Positions 9,690 to 22,915 of a stretch of 64,000 bases of DNA are shown piece by piece. The position numbers were made by a program, and so were the translations under genes. Each line of letters starts with the position of its first letter. Position 1 is the stretch's first letter. The notes under the pieces were generated by a model, which saw only the letters and a list, made by a program, of their open reading frames with translations, had not been told where the DNA came from and made no database searches. The stretch is from contig CM054120.1 of the NCBI GenBank assembly GCA_028673005.1, forward strand, positions 60,076,057-60,140,056. Direction: 5' to 3'. Origin of the DNA: Tanypteryx hageni. Its lineage: Eukaryota > Arthropoda > Insecta > Odonata > Petaluridae.

Positions 9690-12300
9690 TTAACAAACTC
9701 GGTTATTATTTGGTCGAGTCTGCAAATATTTAATATGTACTTTATAATGATATGATATACATATATTATTCGTGAGGTAATTATTAGATGTTGCTTCGCT
9801 GCTTTTTTACATTAGATATCCTTAATATCGTATCTCTTTGAAAGATCTCGCATATTCCCAGGGATATGGGTACTTTAGGCTGAATACCGCTGATTTAAAA
9901 AATATGTTTATGTTATATGTTCTCATTTTGATTATACTTTTATAAGTAAAGCAACTTTTCTTTTTCAATGGTCACAAATTAAAACTATGAAACAAAATGC
10001 TCGGAATAAAAAATCAGGCTAATCATTGGTCAGAAAAGTCTCATGTTTTTCCCTCCAACTTGTGCTCATGAAAAACGCTTTGGGGAAATTTGACGGATAT
10101 CTCGGTGAGCCAACATTTACCGCGTCTACGTAAAATTTGTCTCTAGTGGGGCTGGTCGATGATTAACTGGTAACATTTTACCAGGCAGTCCTCTATGACA
10201 TACATGTTTTGACTCGAAATATTTAATTCTGCCTTGCCCTCTCGTTTTCTCTACCCACACGGAATGAAAAATAGGACGCATAATAATCGTTTTCACTATT
10301 TTCTGATAATCGGGTGTTCCCAGATTAATTTTACACCAACAACATTCATGCTCTGTCAACGAGAATACTTCTGAAATCAGCGATTATTTAAGCTAAACAG
10401 AATAACTGTATTCCCGAGAACGCAATACGCACTATAAATTTTGCGAGAAATTGTAATATGTACTAACATTTTATAGTGAATTAATAACTTGAGATATTTT
10501 ATGTGCTCTCGTTCACAAATACTCTGTCCCGCTATCAGACGGAGTGCATAAACGAATCGAATGCATATTAAGATAAAAATCATTATCTCATCTTGCACTT
10601 TTATTAGTATCGAGGTATTAATATTGACTGTTATTGTTTTCATAGAATGCACTGTTATGTTAATCTTTACGTATTATTACGCGTATATTCAATGGTTTTG
10701 GCAGTTCCTTTTTTGATCAGCTGAGCCCCATGATTAACCCCTCAACACCGATCTGTGCATGCTACGGACCTCAGTTTCTTACCGCATCCCCGGCCACTGT
10801 GCCGCGCTGCCTTAAATTTTCGCTATAGAGATAATTTTTTCATTTTTTCGATTGCCTCCACGTTATTATATACGAAGGTTTTTACCTTAAGAAGACATTG
10901 AACACAATATTTTTCGAAACTTTTTAGTTATGCAAAACTAAATTATGGCTGGTCCGCTGGTTGATTTGCTGTATTTCTTCACCTTTAATCTATCGGTTAC
11001 TAAAAATATATTAATGTCTCTAATTCACTTTCAGAAATTAGCTCATTCTTTAGGGAAGGAAATAATTTGAAAAAAGTCGATAATTTTCATCAGAAAATCC
11101 CGTATTCAGAAAGAATACTATCAAAGAGACAGAGCAAAAGGCGAGTGTTCTCAATCAATAGAAATCAGTAGTGGTCAAGGTCGCTAAGGCACCATGAGAA
11201 GAAGGGAAATAGGGGACGGCTAGAGATGATTTACTCTCGTTTTCATAAATCGTATCAATGCGATGTTATTCGTAAACGGTTCTCGAGTGACAAAACATCC
11301 ATGTTAGGAAGAGATAAATTGGGAGACACTCAGCTACTGCTTTGTAAGGAGAACGAAGCGGCAAGCTGAATACTTACAGAAAACTCGACTGGGTTATTTC
11401 GATGGAGTTGAAGTTCATAGGAACTATTTTAGCACTAAAAGCAATGATTAAGAGTTAAACATTTGTGTGGTATAAACCGTTATTACTTCATCATGCGATG
11501 ACGGATAAACTTAATGAAATAGAATTATGTAAAAAATAACTACAGTTACTATGGCGTAAATATTTCCAAATTTTGACGCAATCCGTTTATTTGGTAAACT
11601 TTACAAATGTTAATTATATTTATAAGGAATACTCTCGGCTCACAAATGGAGAACTTGTAGAATAACTTATTCGGGAACGGGATAAAAGGAAACAATTGCG
11701 TGTAATACAACGATGTTAGGAATTATAATTTATTATCGTATAAAATTAAAGAAGAAATTTTTACCCGATAGTTATAAAATGATGAGATTAGTTTGGAGCT
11801 TATATTACAGGGCTGTGCGTTTATATTGCCGGATAGAAAAATAAACCCAAGGGATTTCACATTGACAAATTTCTTATTGTTAAATCTTTAATTGGTACAG
11901 CAACACTAGAAAGAGCTAAGCGAGTACATATTTGAATTTGGCACCGACAAACCCTTGGTTTTATATTTCTCTCGGAAGAAGTCGTCGGCTTTTCAAATAA
12001 TTGTTAGGAAATATAGCACACCCATCAACTCACTACTTTCGATTAAGGCCTCACATTCTATTGCATATATTTACACGAAAATACTCTTATTGGAACAGCT
12101 TGCATGACACGTTTAACGTGACCTACTGATTCAAATTTTAACCGTTTAAGACCGTTTTTTGTTTCAAAATTCCTTCTATGGTAGTTATTTTCAAAAAGCA
12201 TACACCTGATTATAAATGAGTTACTGAGTAAACTCCATGAAAAAATTACATGTTTGATATATGTTTTATGGATATTTTATATATTCTTTTATATGTAACC
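9690..12300. other. Unassigned A+T-rich spacer
   Basis: No recognisable gene, RNA or repeat. Open frames (for example 10126-10359 and 10377-10652 on minus) are short, lack domains and sit in A+T-rich sequence where such frames occur by chance. Confidence 0.5.
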
Positions 12301-12309
12301 ACATCCCTG

Positions 12310-12932
12310 GAACAATTGGCTCATATCCTGCCTGGGCAGTTGCTTTGCTATGACAATAACAAACATATAGATATAACCCAGAAATGGCAAATTGGACGAT
12401 TATATTATCTGAAGGAGTTAAAATAATCACTTGTTTTAACTCTCTACTTCAAGAATTCATTTTCAAAATTATATGCATGGACTTCTTTTAATACCGGCAG
12501 TGAAATGTGTAACTCAATACAAGAAACGTCCTGCCACCTAGAACTAAACGCGTTCTGGGGATCATCGCGAGTATCTTAAGATTTTTTTTTTAGATCACAT
12601 GAGTACCTACACTTCTACCTTTCTGAAAAAATTCATTTGCTGTAGAACAAACTGTGAATTGAAGTCGATAAATATAACCCTACCCCCGGATGCATCAGCT
12701 CATATACTGCCAAGACAGTTGCTTTGCTATGACAAAAATCAACGTATAGTGATTACCCAGAAAAGGCTAATTGGACGATTATATTATCTGAAGGAGTTAA
12801 AATAATCACTTGTTTTAACTCTCTATTACAAGAATTCATTTTCAAAATGATATGCGTGGATTTTTTTAATACCGGCAGCGAAATGCATAACTCAATGTAA
12901 GATACGTCCTGCCACCTAGGAGCAAACGCTCG
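12310..12932 (+). repeat. Tandem duplication, two units offset by ~379 bp
   Basis: 12310-12552 is repeated at 12689-12932 with scattered substitutions. Landmarks are AGTTGCTTTGCTATGACAA, ATTGGACGATTATATTATCT and CGTCCTGCCACCTAG. The intervening 12553-12688 shows only weak similarity to sequence left of the first unit. No coding signal; frames in the unit end in the same LYYLKELK reading because of the duplication. Confidence 0.85.
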
Positions 12933-13077
12933 TACTTAAAGAAACAAGGTTGGCCTAAGAAGGTACGTAGTGGATTGGATGTTCAATCGAAAAATCAATT
13001 ATTATACTCTTTATTAGGAACAACATGAAGCGAAGGGTAAACTTTATTAGTACTGTGGTGCAAGCGCGAGAAATATT

Positions 13078-13311
13078 ATGAAATCTTACTCCATTAATAT
13101 CCGAATATTCAAACATCACCAAATTGCATTTTTGTGTCGAATGAAACGAGAAGTGGATCTTGTGAGGGTAGAAGAGGTTAAAGGATGGACAAGAAACAAA
13201 TTTGTAGCGGTGTATCTTTGGGGGAAAACTACCGGTGCCACCCCAAAATTCAAACTTACGAATTCTAAAAGGAAAAAGAAAAGCGATGAGGATTTTATAA
13301 AGCATTTTTAA
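13078..13311 (+). other. Small open frame of 77 codons, doubtful gene
   Basis: The frame gives a basic peptide beginning MKSYSINIRIFKHHQIA, with a lysine-rich end. The paralogue at 19905-20096 is nearly identical but stops after 63 codons. DNA identity of the frame looks no higher than that of its flanks, so nothing shows selection for coding. I do not recognise any family. Confidence 0.12.
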
Positions 13312-13469
13312 CATTTTTGAGAATGAACAGCAATGTGTAGCGTATTTTTTACGAAAATACTCGAGCGATAAGGCATGCTGAGTAAATGGTTTTTAGTATT
13401 TTTCGTCATTACTGAAAAGCACTATTATCTTTGTGATGCCCGTCCGTCCGTCCGTACGTCCGCACGGAA

Positions 13470-14420
13470 GAATTGGCTTAACTGATTTTAACCAAATTTA
13501 GTACATAGAATATTCACATAAATTAATGGCCAAAATGAAATATTTGGACAAGTCCGACTAAGCGGGGGTGCCACAATTGCAAAGTTAAACTTTTCGGTAA
13601 TTATGAATTGGGAACAGTGGTGGAAAACTCCTTCAGCCAAAAATTATAGGGTAAGCTTACCCTATAATTTTTGGCTGAAGGAGTTTTCTACCACTGTTCA
13701 ACTTAGAGCCAAAGTGTATAAGAGCTTCCATCTAATGAATTGGGAAGTAATTGGCTGAACCGATTTCAATGAAATTTTGTATGGAGGCGTGTAACATATA
13801 GAAACAAAATCAACATGCTTAGTATAGATGTAGAAATCAGGGCCACCACAATAAAACAAATAAAAACCTTTTTTACACATACTTTTGTTGTAATATATTC
13901 ATCAATTTCAAACAAATTTAATATTTATAATATACACATATATAGAAAACAATAAACGCAGATTTAACTGAATCGGCTAATCAGGGATGCCACAATTGCA
14001 AATCAATTTCTTTCACTTATTATGGAGTTGGAAGAAATTGGCTGAACGAATTTCAATTAAATTTTTTATATAGGATTTGTACAACATACCATAATGAAAT
14101 CAAGATGTTTAAAGCGGAGCTAAAGAGCAGGGGTACCACATTAAAAAGTAAAAAAATATGTCTTTTAGATGTAATTCTAGAGAATTGACGGCATGATGTA
14201 CATAATCTTCATATAAATAAATAAAAAATTATTATATTTCAACCGGGCCGACTAAACAGGGCCACCACAATATCAAAGTTAGTATTTGTCTGTAACTATT
14301 AATTTCGAAGGTATTGTCTGAACGGATATCAAAGAAATTTCGTTTTTTATGATAAGTATAGAATGGCAAAACGAAATGAACGTGTTTAAAAAGGATCTAA
14401 AAAGCAGGGTTTCCACAATA
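13470..14420 (+). repeat. Tandem array of ~142-bp units, copy 1
   Basis: A box of the form GGGnnnCCACAAT recurs at about 13563, 13839, 13981, 14128, 14255 and 14405. After removing the 132-bp insertion the spacing is 144, 142, 147, 127 and 150 bp. Between boxes a second motif like GGCTGAACCGATTTCAATGA recurs in alternate units. Units are strongly diverged from each other but match unit-for-unit in copy 2, so the array was built before duplication 2. Confidence 0.8.
13603..13746. mobile_element. 132-bp insertion with 82-bp palindrome and 12-bp direct repeats
   Basis: ATGAATTGGGAA occurs at 13603-13614 and 13735-13746, flanking sequence absent from copy 2 of the unit (around 20430). The insert begins with a palindrome (13615-13696) of 41-bp arms with one mismatch, centred on AAGCTT. 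Each arm starts CAGTGGTGGAAAACTCC and is the same sequence that ends the Jockey-type fragment at 26027-26066. A variable-length 12-bp duplication suits LINE target-primed insertion better than hAT. Confidence 0.75.
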
Positions 14421-15974
14421 GAAGGAAAAATAATTTTCTGACATCAAAGCAAATATATCATTATACGTTTATTTTACGGCAAATTTGACGAAAAGTACTT
14501 CTGTACCACGGTGAATCCGTGTACATACCTACTTGTTTATTTCTCCGAATGGCTAGCTCTGGCCTCCCTCGCAGGCGTAATATTGTTTTTTTTTCTTCTT
14601 ATTTTCGTCGTTTTTTCTACGGAAAGGAATAAAATTTGCACATCAGATGTAAACGTTTAAAAATTACTTTTATTTTTAGAGTTTCGAAAAATTAATACAT
14701 TTTTATTGATGTTTCGATGCGGTTTGGTTAATTTAAAACATTGGCCGTAGCTATAATTTTCTAAAATTTCACTTTCTTTATTCCAATTTTATCTCTCGCA
14801 AGGAAAACACTTTAAATTTACAATACGATACGATGCATTGACTTTCGTTCTTTGCCGCAAGACTATAAGCTCCTGCGCTCTGGCGGAGACAAGCTCTACT
14901 AACCATTGCCGGGCCAGGCTTTCTGTATCATCTAGCCTGACGTCTTCTAGCAATCATTTTCACTATTAGAGAATGTCATCGCTCGTTCTTAACTAAACCG
15001 GGAAATTGAATAGCGTAGGATACTTGTCGACAACGTTGACATGGTTTACTTACACGCTGGTAATAGAACCCATTTCATATTATAGCAGGTCATATAAACG
15101 TCAAATCTATTGCTCAAAAAGAATGAATGAAAATGGTTCAGTGGCATAACGGTATAACAATCAGTGTTTTGTAAACTTGATGTATTAAGACATTTTTAGG
15201 AAAATATCAACATCTAAGGTTGCCAAGATCACAATTTTGGAATGTATCTCCAGCCTTTAAATTATCGTTAAATCGTAAGTTGAGAATTATTCTCAAAAGA
15301 GTTTCCTTTAAAATAAATATCACGTTCTTCATGAAAGTGTACTATAAATGAAAATGGATTTATGTTATTCATTACAGTGATCACTTGTGATCCGCACCTT
15401 AAGCTAACACATAGACCTGATTTTAAACGGTAAAATACAATTAATTGACATTTTAGGGCTAAATTAAAGAGGAATCAGGAAACTTCCGATTATGTCCTTT
15501 ACGTGAAGTTGTCATATATAGGAAATATACTCTTCGATAATTATTCTTGCAAAAATTTCTGAAATTAACTAAAGCATTTAGAACCTCTGCACTGAATAAA
15601 AAGTAATTTAAATGATTGAATTTACAGAGATTTTCAATATATGAAAGTTGTTGCAATTCCAATAATTAGTTCAGATTTCTCAAAGAATGCAACATAACAT
15701 TTATGTATTCATTATCTCTATAAATTCATCAATTTATTTTTTATTTATTCAGTACGTTTTCTATTAGTTATAAATTACAAAATTATCATATTTTTATTTT
15801 TACTATTTCTGTACTCTTTATAAAAGTTAATATCTTTTAATAATTATTTTTCATTTTTATTTATACACTTTAAGTTATAGTTAATTGGAAGGAATTCAAT
15901 TTATAACACTATTATAACAAGCCTAATTTAATGTGTAAAAATAAACGTTGATATACGTGGTGCATTTTTAGGAA

Positions 15975-16235
15975 AAATGAACAACAGAAGTGATCACATT
16001 TTAGGAAATATTAACATCGAAAACTACTAATTCTGGTAAAATTTAAAACATAAACGCCGAAAATCGTCCCCGATTTTTAGAAAAATAAACCTCGATTTTA
16101 GTCTTCGATTTTTGAGAAAAATAAGCGTCGGAAACTACCAAGCCTTTGTGTAAGCTTCGATATTTGTCGAAAGTATCTCGGGAAAATAATCGTCGATTTA
16201 AATCTTCTATTTTAGAAAAATCAAAGTTGAATTTC
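15975..16235 (+). repeat. Short interspersed direct repeats (TTTTTAGGAAAAAT class)
   Basis: Variants of TTTTTAGAAAAATAAACCTC and TCGATTTTTGAGAAAAAT recur several times at roughly 40-60-bp spacing; related lines occur at 15188 and 15995. Copy 2 lacks about 110 bp here, with the junction at a shared TTTTTAGGAAAAAT, as expected from slippage or unequal exchange between units. Confidence 0.65.
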
Positions 16236-16249
16236 TGTACGATGTCCCG

Positions 16250-16395
16250 ACGCATTGTTTTCCCGGCGCACATTGGTAGGGACGATAAGGAGGCAAGTGA
16301 GCTGCTTTGTTACTGCCTATGCATTGTTTCCCCTGCGCACGGCAGTAGGGGAGGTAGGGTGGGAAGAGAGCTGCTCGGAAGAGGGGAGTGAGATG
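16250..16395 (+). repeat. Two-unit direct repeat of ~72 bp
   Basis: GCATTGTTTTCCCGGCGCAC with downstream AGTGAGCTGCTTTG is followed by GCATTGTTTCCCCTGCGCAC with downstream AGAGAGCTGCTCGG. The second unit lies beyond the end of duplication 2 and is missing from copy 2. Copy 2 therefore breaks exactly within this repeat. Confidence 0.7.
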
Positions 16396-17148
16396 AGCGT
16401 GACAGGTTGCTAACTGTAGTACTTCCACAGAATATTACACTCTAGAGATTTGTTTGTCGCACCCGCAAAGTTTAGATCAAGCTCTAAGAAAAAGACGAAA
16501 ACGGTCAATTGAAACCAACAAACAGTGGAATAAAAAATGGCGGATTAAGACGCGAGGCTAGAAAATAACAGGAAAAACGAAGGGGAAGTACAACGAACCC
16601 AGCGGACCCAGAGACTGGCAAATTCACGCCTGAGAAAAAGAGCAAGGTATATAGATGCAAGAATTTAACATCACAAAAAATTACAATGATTTTATCGAAT
16701 AATCAGTAGTATAAATAGCAGTATTCGCGTGTAATATATTTCAAGTGCTTCAATTTCTGGGTGAATATAAATACGTGTAACTGTTTCGTCGATTTTCAAA
16801 GGGAAAATCTTTAGTATTAATAAATCCATATAGATTTTTAAGTTTGCAATTCTAAACAAATCTAGAATAATAAAACGCGTTTTTATATAAGCATATTTGC
16901 ATAAAACGTTTTAATTTATTATTCTTGTTTGATTTCTTATATATTATGTTATATTAAGGTGACATCATTTGGAAATTTCTTCTTTTAGACCGTTACCTGA
17001 AAAACGAAATTACTCAAACTACGAGGATTTTGTTTATTTGAAATGATAATATTACAAAAAAATTACATGGTCCCGCTTTTTTACCGGTAGTATGGCGTTT
17101 ATTCTTCTGGTTATGTTTCCGTTTTCTTCACTTGCTCGTGTCGCTCCA
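16396..17148. other. No recognised feature
   Basis: Unique-looking, A+T-rich sequence; no domain-bearing frame, RNA gene or repeat seen. Confidence 0.5.
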
Positions 17149-17345
17149 TCATGAAAATATAGTTAAACTAAGATTAGAAGGGACAGAATATATGAAAGGA
17201 TGTGGTGGATGTGAGAGAGGACAGATAGAGGGGGAAATATTAGTATGTGTAAGAGTGGCAAAGAAAAATTGAGAGAGAGGTTTTATGGATAATTTGAGAG
17301 AGAATGAAAGGAAAGTGAAAATGTAGTAAGGAGACAAGGAATGAA
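17149..17345. repeat. GA-rich low-complexity tract
   Basis: Purine-rich plus strand (GAGAGAGG, GGAAAG runs). The minus-strand frame across it is low-complexity translation. Confidence 0.7.
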
Positions 17346-19896
17346 AGGTGAAAAGAGAAAACGGTATGCTGCAAAGCAGTAACGGAATTGTGAGTGAATT
17401 AGGATGTGGTAAAGGAGTCTACTATGATAGCCTAAATTGAGCTCTGAAAACCAATACAAATTAGAGCGATGGATCTGTCAGGAAATATTCCAATCAGCCA
17501 CTGAGCAGTCACGTTCGGACAGCGTGGTCTACCGCTGTCTCTGTTTTTCCTTCGGTTCCTTCATGATTGCGATTTGGCAATATCATGAAATTTCAGAGCT
17601 GAAGATAGTCTTAGTCTACCATTGTAGGTTGGGACTAAGGAATAATAAAAGTGAGAAGTAGTCGAGGATATATATAGGATAGAGGACTTTGGCAGGTATA
17701 GGGAGAATGCGAGGATTAAAAGGCCATGATTAAGAAATGAGCGAACACGTATCAATTAGAAGAGAGAAATGTATATTAAATATTCATAACTCACAAAGTG
17801 CGATTTCACTTTATTTTACGCGAGTTTATTAAAAGTAAAATCCAGCTTAGCGCAATTACTCGGAAATTATTCTCATTTATCGTCAAACGCATTGGTTGAA
17901 AATTTATTTGAGTAGTTTCATTTTAACAAAGAGTTGCTTATAGACTTAGATACATGTAGATAGATATAGATGTCTGAAGTTAAGAACCTATTATTAGTAA
18001 TCAACGAATGCTAAGGCTTTTACCATTCCTCTGATAAGGTAATTTGACATCTTTATCATTTAAATAAACTCAGACTTTACTCAAATATCATTCATTTCTA
18101 TACCTGTGCAATTTATAGTTCAGTTACTTTGATGTGTAGGGAACGAAGTGAAAAGTATCCGGTATGTATTCTAATGAAGTTTAAGACCGTATATAGGAAA
18201 GATAATCGTTGAGTACCGTTTGAAACAAAGTAAAGCACTTCTAAAATAAGATTTAGAATTATGTGAAAACCTCTGCAAAATATATTTTAAAATGCTTCCT
18301 TTTCAACTTAGCGGATTATTTAAAAATATTCTAAAATAAATACGTTTGAGTTTGAGCTTCGTAAAATTATGAAGTATCTTGCTTCGCGGGCCTCGTGTTT
18401 GATGCCCCCGCCCTAGGCAAATCGGTTCAATTTTTGAAGTATCACTGAGGTGACCAGATTTTTTGAAAACAAAAAGTTTACATTTATGTGGTAAGAAAAT
18501 GTAAAAAAGCGTGCCACAGGGTTAATCTTCTTCAGATTTTGTATTAACATATCATCATTATGCGGTTGCCCTTTGAGACATCTGTATCATCGTCATCTCT
18601 ATTGAAGGATACTGCCAAGATATGGCTTCACTAAACTTATATTTCCGCTTGGCGCCATGGGTTTCTAAATTTAATTGTTAGAAACACTTCATCAATAACA
18701 ACTAAATAAGATGTTGAGTTTTAACAATGATATTATATTAGTTTACATATATTTTCATTCTGAGTTAGATTAGAAGAGGTTTATCACCGCTTAACATAAC
18801 TATAAATGTTTACACGCGAAATATTGATAACAACACTTATACAGACTGATAGGCAAATTTGTACAAAATTGTTTGATTTTTTTTAACCAACGAAAAGGCA
18901 AAAAAACATCGAGTTTTATGTACCTCCATATAAATCGTTCGATATGGAACGGATATCTATTATTTCAGTTTATTTTCTCTCTTAAGGAAATACCACTTTT
19001 TTATTACAACTAATAAAAAAGAGTCCATTGAAATAGCTAAGGAAAAAGAAATATTACATAGTATTTATGGGTTAAAAAGTGGCTGCTCACCCTACGCACC
19101 ACCTAATAACGTACCTCATTTATAAATATTTTAAAAACCTTAATGAAAACACTATTCAATCATGAAACAAGATGTATGCATGAAAGAGAAATCATTCGAC
19201 AATTTAATATTTCTAACGGTTTGAATAATTCGTTAATGTTAATGTTTTATGGATTCCATAGACAATTAATCAATGTAAATGCCTGTATTACCTGCGCGGA
19301 AATATAAACCGCTCGTCTTAAATGTGTTAAGTAATATTCAATCCACATATTTATCCACCTGATTACTCAGAGAAGTCAGTCCGTATGGCTGATTATGTCT
19401 CTCAGCTCTATGATTTCTTGACGCTTGCATGTTAGTATATATAAAAACTATTCAAGACCTAAAACCCCTTTAATTTCATGAAAACGAGACAACTTTTTCC
19501 TTTTTACGAAAAGTTAACAAATGTAAGACTTGAGAAATACGTTTTCTAAAATAACTCCCCTATTAAATAGCTGATCGTTATTTAACAAAATAAAATATTT
19601 TGTCCATTACTTCCCCTTACTCTTACTGTTGAACATTTGCCACGTGAAAAAATATATAGTTCTTTAATTGTGCTTGAAGGACACCTAACTCAAAGATTGA
19701 GATAACTACTTTTTCTTTATTTCCACTGCTTTTAATCACATTCGAAGGTTAATATTTTCACGGCACAAATGTATACTTTGCTGTACTGCAATTAATTACA
19801 TAAAAACTATGAAAATAAACCAGGAAAGGGCAACTTTGCTTCAGAAATCGGCGTCAGCGCCAAAAATTAAGAGCCAGGGCTGATTTAACAAAGAGA
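17346..19896. other. Unassigned spacer with one possible hAT-end scrap
   Basis: Near 18378-18420 a G+C-rich island (GATGCCCCCGCCCTAGGCAA) resembles subterminal sequence of some hAT elements; without a terminus this is only suggestive. The rest is A+T-rich with no gene or repeat recognised. Confidence 0.35.
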
Positions 19897-22800
19897 GAAA
19901 TATTATGAAAATTTATTCCATTAATATTCGAATATTCGAGCATCACCAAATTGCATTTTTGTGTCGAATGAAACGAGAAGTGGATCTTGTGAGGGTAGAA
20001 GAGGTTAAAGGATGGACAAGAAACAAATTTGTAGCGGTATATCTTTGGGGGAAAACTACCGGTGCCACCCCAAATTTAAAACTTACGAATTCTTAAAGGA
20101 AACAGAAAAGCGATGAGGATTTTATAAAGCATTTATAACATTTTTGAGAATGAACAGCAATGTGTAGCGTATTTTTTACGAAAATACTCGAGCGATATGG
20201 CATGCTGAGTAAATGGTTTTTAGTATTTTTCGTCATTACTGAAAAGCACTATTATCTTTGTGATGTCCGTCCGTCCGTACGTACGTCCGCACGGAAGAAT
20301 TGGCTTAACCGATTTTAACCAAATTTAGTACATAGAATATTCACATAAATTAATGGCCAAAATGATATATTTGGACAAGATCGACTAAGCGGGGGTGCCA
20401 CAATTGCAAAGTTAAACTTTTCGGTAATTATCAATTGGGAAGTAATTGGCTGAACCGATTTCAATGAAATTTTGTATGGAGGCGTGTAACATATAGAAAC
20501 AAAATCAACATGCTTAGTATAGATATAGAAATCAGGGCCACCACAATAAAACAAATAAAAATCTTTTTTAAACATATTATTGGTGTAATATATTCATCAA
20601 TTTCAAACAAATTTAATATTTATAATTTACACATATATAGAAAACAATAAACGCAGATTTAACTGAATCTGCTAATTAGGGATGCCACAATTGCAAATTA
20701 ATTTCTTTCACTTATTATGGAGTTGGAAGAAATTGGCTGAACGAATTTCAATTAAATTTTTTATATAGGATTTGTACAACATACCATAATGAAATCAAGA
20801 TGTTAAAAGCGGAGCTAAAGAGCAGGGGTACCACAGTAAAAAGTAAAAAATATGTCTTTTAGATGTAATTCTAGAGAATTGACGGCATGATGTACATAAT
20901 CTTCATATAAATAAATAAAAAATATATTATATTTCAACCGGGCCGACTAAACAGGGACACCACAATATCAAAGTTAGAATTTGTATGTAACTATTAATTT
21001 CGAAGATCTCGTCTGAGCGGATTTCAAAGAAATTTCGTTTGTTACGATAAGTATAGAATGGCAAAACGAAATGAACGTGTTTAAAAAGGATCTAAAAAGC
21101 AGGGTTTCCACAATAGAAGGAAAAATAATTTTCTGACATCAAAGCAAATATATCATTATACGTTTATTTTACGGCAAATTTGACGAAAAGTACTTCTGTA
21201 CCACGGTGAACCCGTGTACATACCTACTTGTTTATTTCTCCGAATGGCGAGCTCTGGCCTCCCTCGCAGGCGTAATATTGTTTTTTTTCTTCTTATTTTC
21301 GTCGTTTTTTCTACGGAAAGGAATAAAATTTGCACATCAGATGTAAACGTTTAAAAATTACTTTTATTTTTATAGTTTCGAAAAATTAATACATTTTTAT
21401 TGATGTTTCGATGCGGTTTGGTTAATTTAAAACATTGGCTGTAGCTATAATTTTCTAAAATTTCACTTTCTTTATTCCAATTTTATCTCTCACAAGGCAA
21501 AACACTTTTAATTTACAATACGATACGATGCATTGACTTTCGTTCTTTGCCGCAAGACCATAAGCTCCTGCGCTCTGGCGGAGACAAGCTCTACTAACCA
21601 TTGCCGGGCCAGGCTTTCTGTATCATCTAGCCTGACGTCTTCTAGCAATCATTTTCACTATTAGAAAATGTCATCGCTCGTTCTTAACTAAACCGCGAAA
21701 TTGAATAGCGTAGGATACTTGTCGACAACGTTGACATGGTTTTCTTACACGCTGGTAATAGAATCCATTTCATATTATAGCAGGTCATATAAACGTCAAA
21801 TCTATTGCTCAAAAAGAATGAATGAAAATGGTTGACTGGCATAACGATATAACAATCAGTGTTTTGTAAACTTGATGTATTAAGACATTTTTAGGAAAAT
21901 ATCAACATCTAAGGTTGCCAAGATCACAATTTTGGAATGTATCTCCAGCCTTTAAATTATCGTTAAATCGTAAGTTGAGTATTATTCCCAAAAAAGTTTC
22001 CTTTAAAATAAATATCACGTTCTTCATGAAAGTGTACTATAAATGAAAATGGATTTATGTTATTCATTACAGTGATCACTTGTGATCCGCACCTTAGGCT
22101 AACAAATAGAATTGATTTTAAATGGTAAAATACAATTAATTGACATTTTAGGGCTAAATTAAAGAGGAATCAGGAAACTTCCGATTATGTCCTTTACGTG
22201 AAGTTGTCATATATAGGAAATATACTCTTCGATAATTATGCTTGCAAAAATTTCTGAAATTAACTAAAGCATTTAGAACCTCTGCACTGAATGAAAACGT
22301 AATTTAAATGATTGAATTTACAGAGATTTTGAATATATGAAAGTTGTTGCAATTCCAATAATTAGTTCAGATTTCTCAAAGTATGCAACATAACATTTAT
22401 ATATTCAATATCTCTATAAATTCATTAATTTATTTTTTATTTATTCAGTACGTTTTCTATTAGTTATAAATTACAAAATTATCATATTTTTATTTTTACT
22501 ATTTCTGTACTCTTTATAAAAGTTAATAACTTTTAATAATTATTTTTCATTTTTATTTATACACTTTAAGTTATAAGTTATTGGAAGGAATTCAATTTAT
22601 AACACTATTATAACAAGCCTAATTTAATGTGTAAAAATAAACGTTGATATACGTGGTGCATTTTTAGGAAAAATAAACCTCGATTTTAGTCCTCGATTTT
22701 TGAGAAAAATAAGCGTCGGAAACTACCAAGCCTTTGTGTAAGCTTCGATATTTGTCGAAAGTACCGCGGGAAAATAATCGTCGATTTAAATCTTCTATTT

Positions 22801-22915
22801 TAGAAAAATCAAAGTTGAATTTCTGTACGATGTCCCGACGCATTGTTTTTCCGGCGCACATTGGTAGGGACGATAAGGAGGCAAGTGAGCTGCTTTGTTA
22901 CTGCCTATGCATTGT
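19897..22915 (+). repeat. Duplication 2, copy 2 (~3.0-kb unit)
   Basis: Matches 13065-16329 in the same orientation. It lacks the 132-bp palindrome insertion and the ~110-bp short-repeat block of copy 1, giving the pre-insertion sequence at about 20430. Its right edge at CTATGCATTGTT abuts a hAT-derived segment (from 22916). Confidence 0.88.
20290..21115 (+). repeat. Tandem array of ~142-bp units, copy 2
   Basis: Boxes of the GGGnnnCCACAAT class lie at about 20391, 20534, 20685, 20823, 20952 and 21100, in the same order as in copy 1 and without the palindromic insertion. Confidence 0.8.

Larger units (their letters stand above)
13065..16329 (+). repeat. Duplication 2, copy 1 (~3.2-kb unit)
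   Basis: Directly repeated at 19897-22915 with few differences by eye. Copy 1 has two extra pieces: a 132-bp insertion (13603-13734) and about 110 bp of short-repeat expansion (about 15977-16086). The unit starts near AGAAATATTATGAAA and ends at CTGCCTATGCATTGTT. It contains a run of CCGTCCGTCCG, the ~142-bp tandem array, and A+T-rich sequence. I recognise no coding domain, terminal repeat or target duplication. It could be a non-autonomous mobile element or a segmental duplication. Confidence 0.88.

Noticed and set aside
13078..13311. Conserved small frame in duplication 2 as a possible peptide gene
   Set aside because: Similarity of the frame between copies is no higher than in its flanks and copy 2 has an earlier stop.
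13435..13475. CCGTCCGTCCG runs as a possible CRISPR-like or telomeric repeat
   Set aside because: These are short simple-sequence runs found in several repeat families here; no spacers, no regular array, and not a telomere motif.
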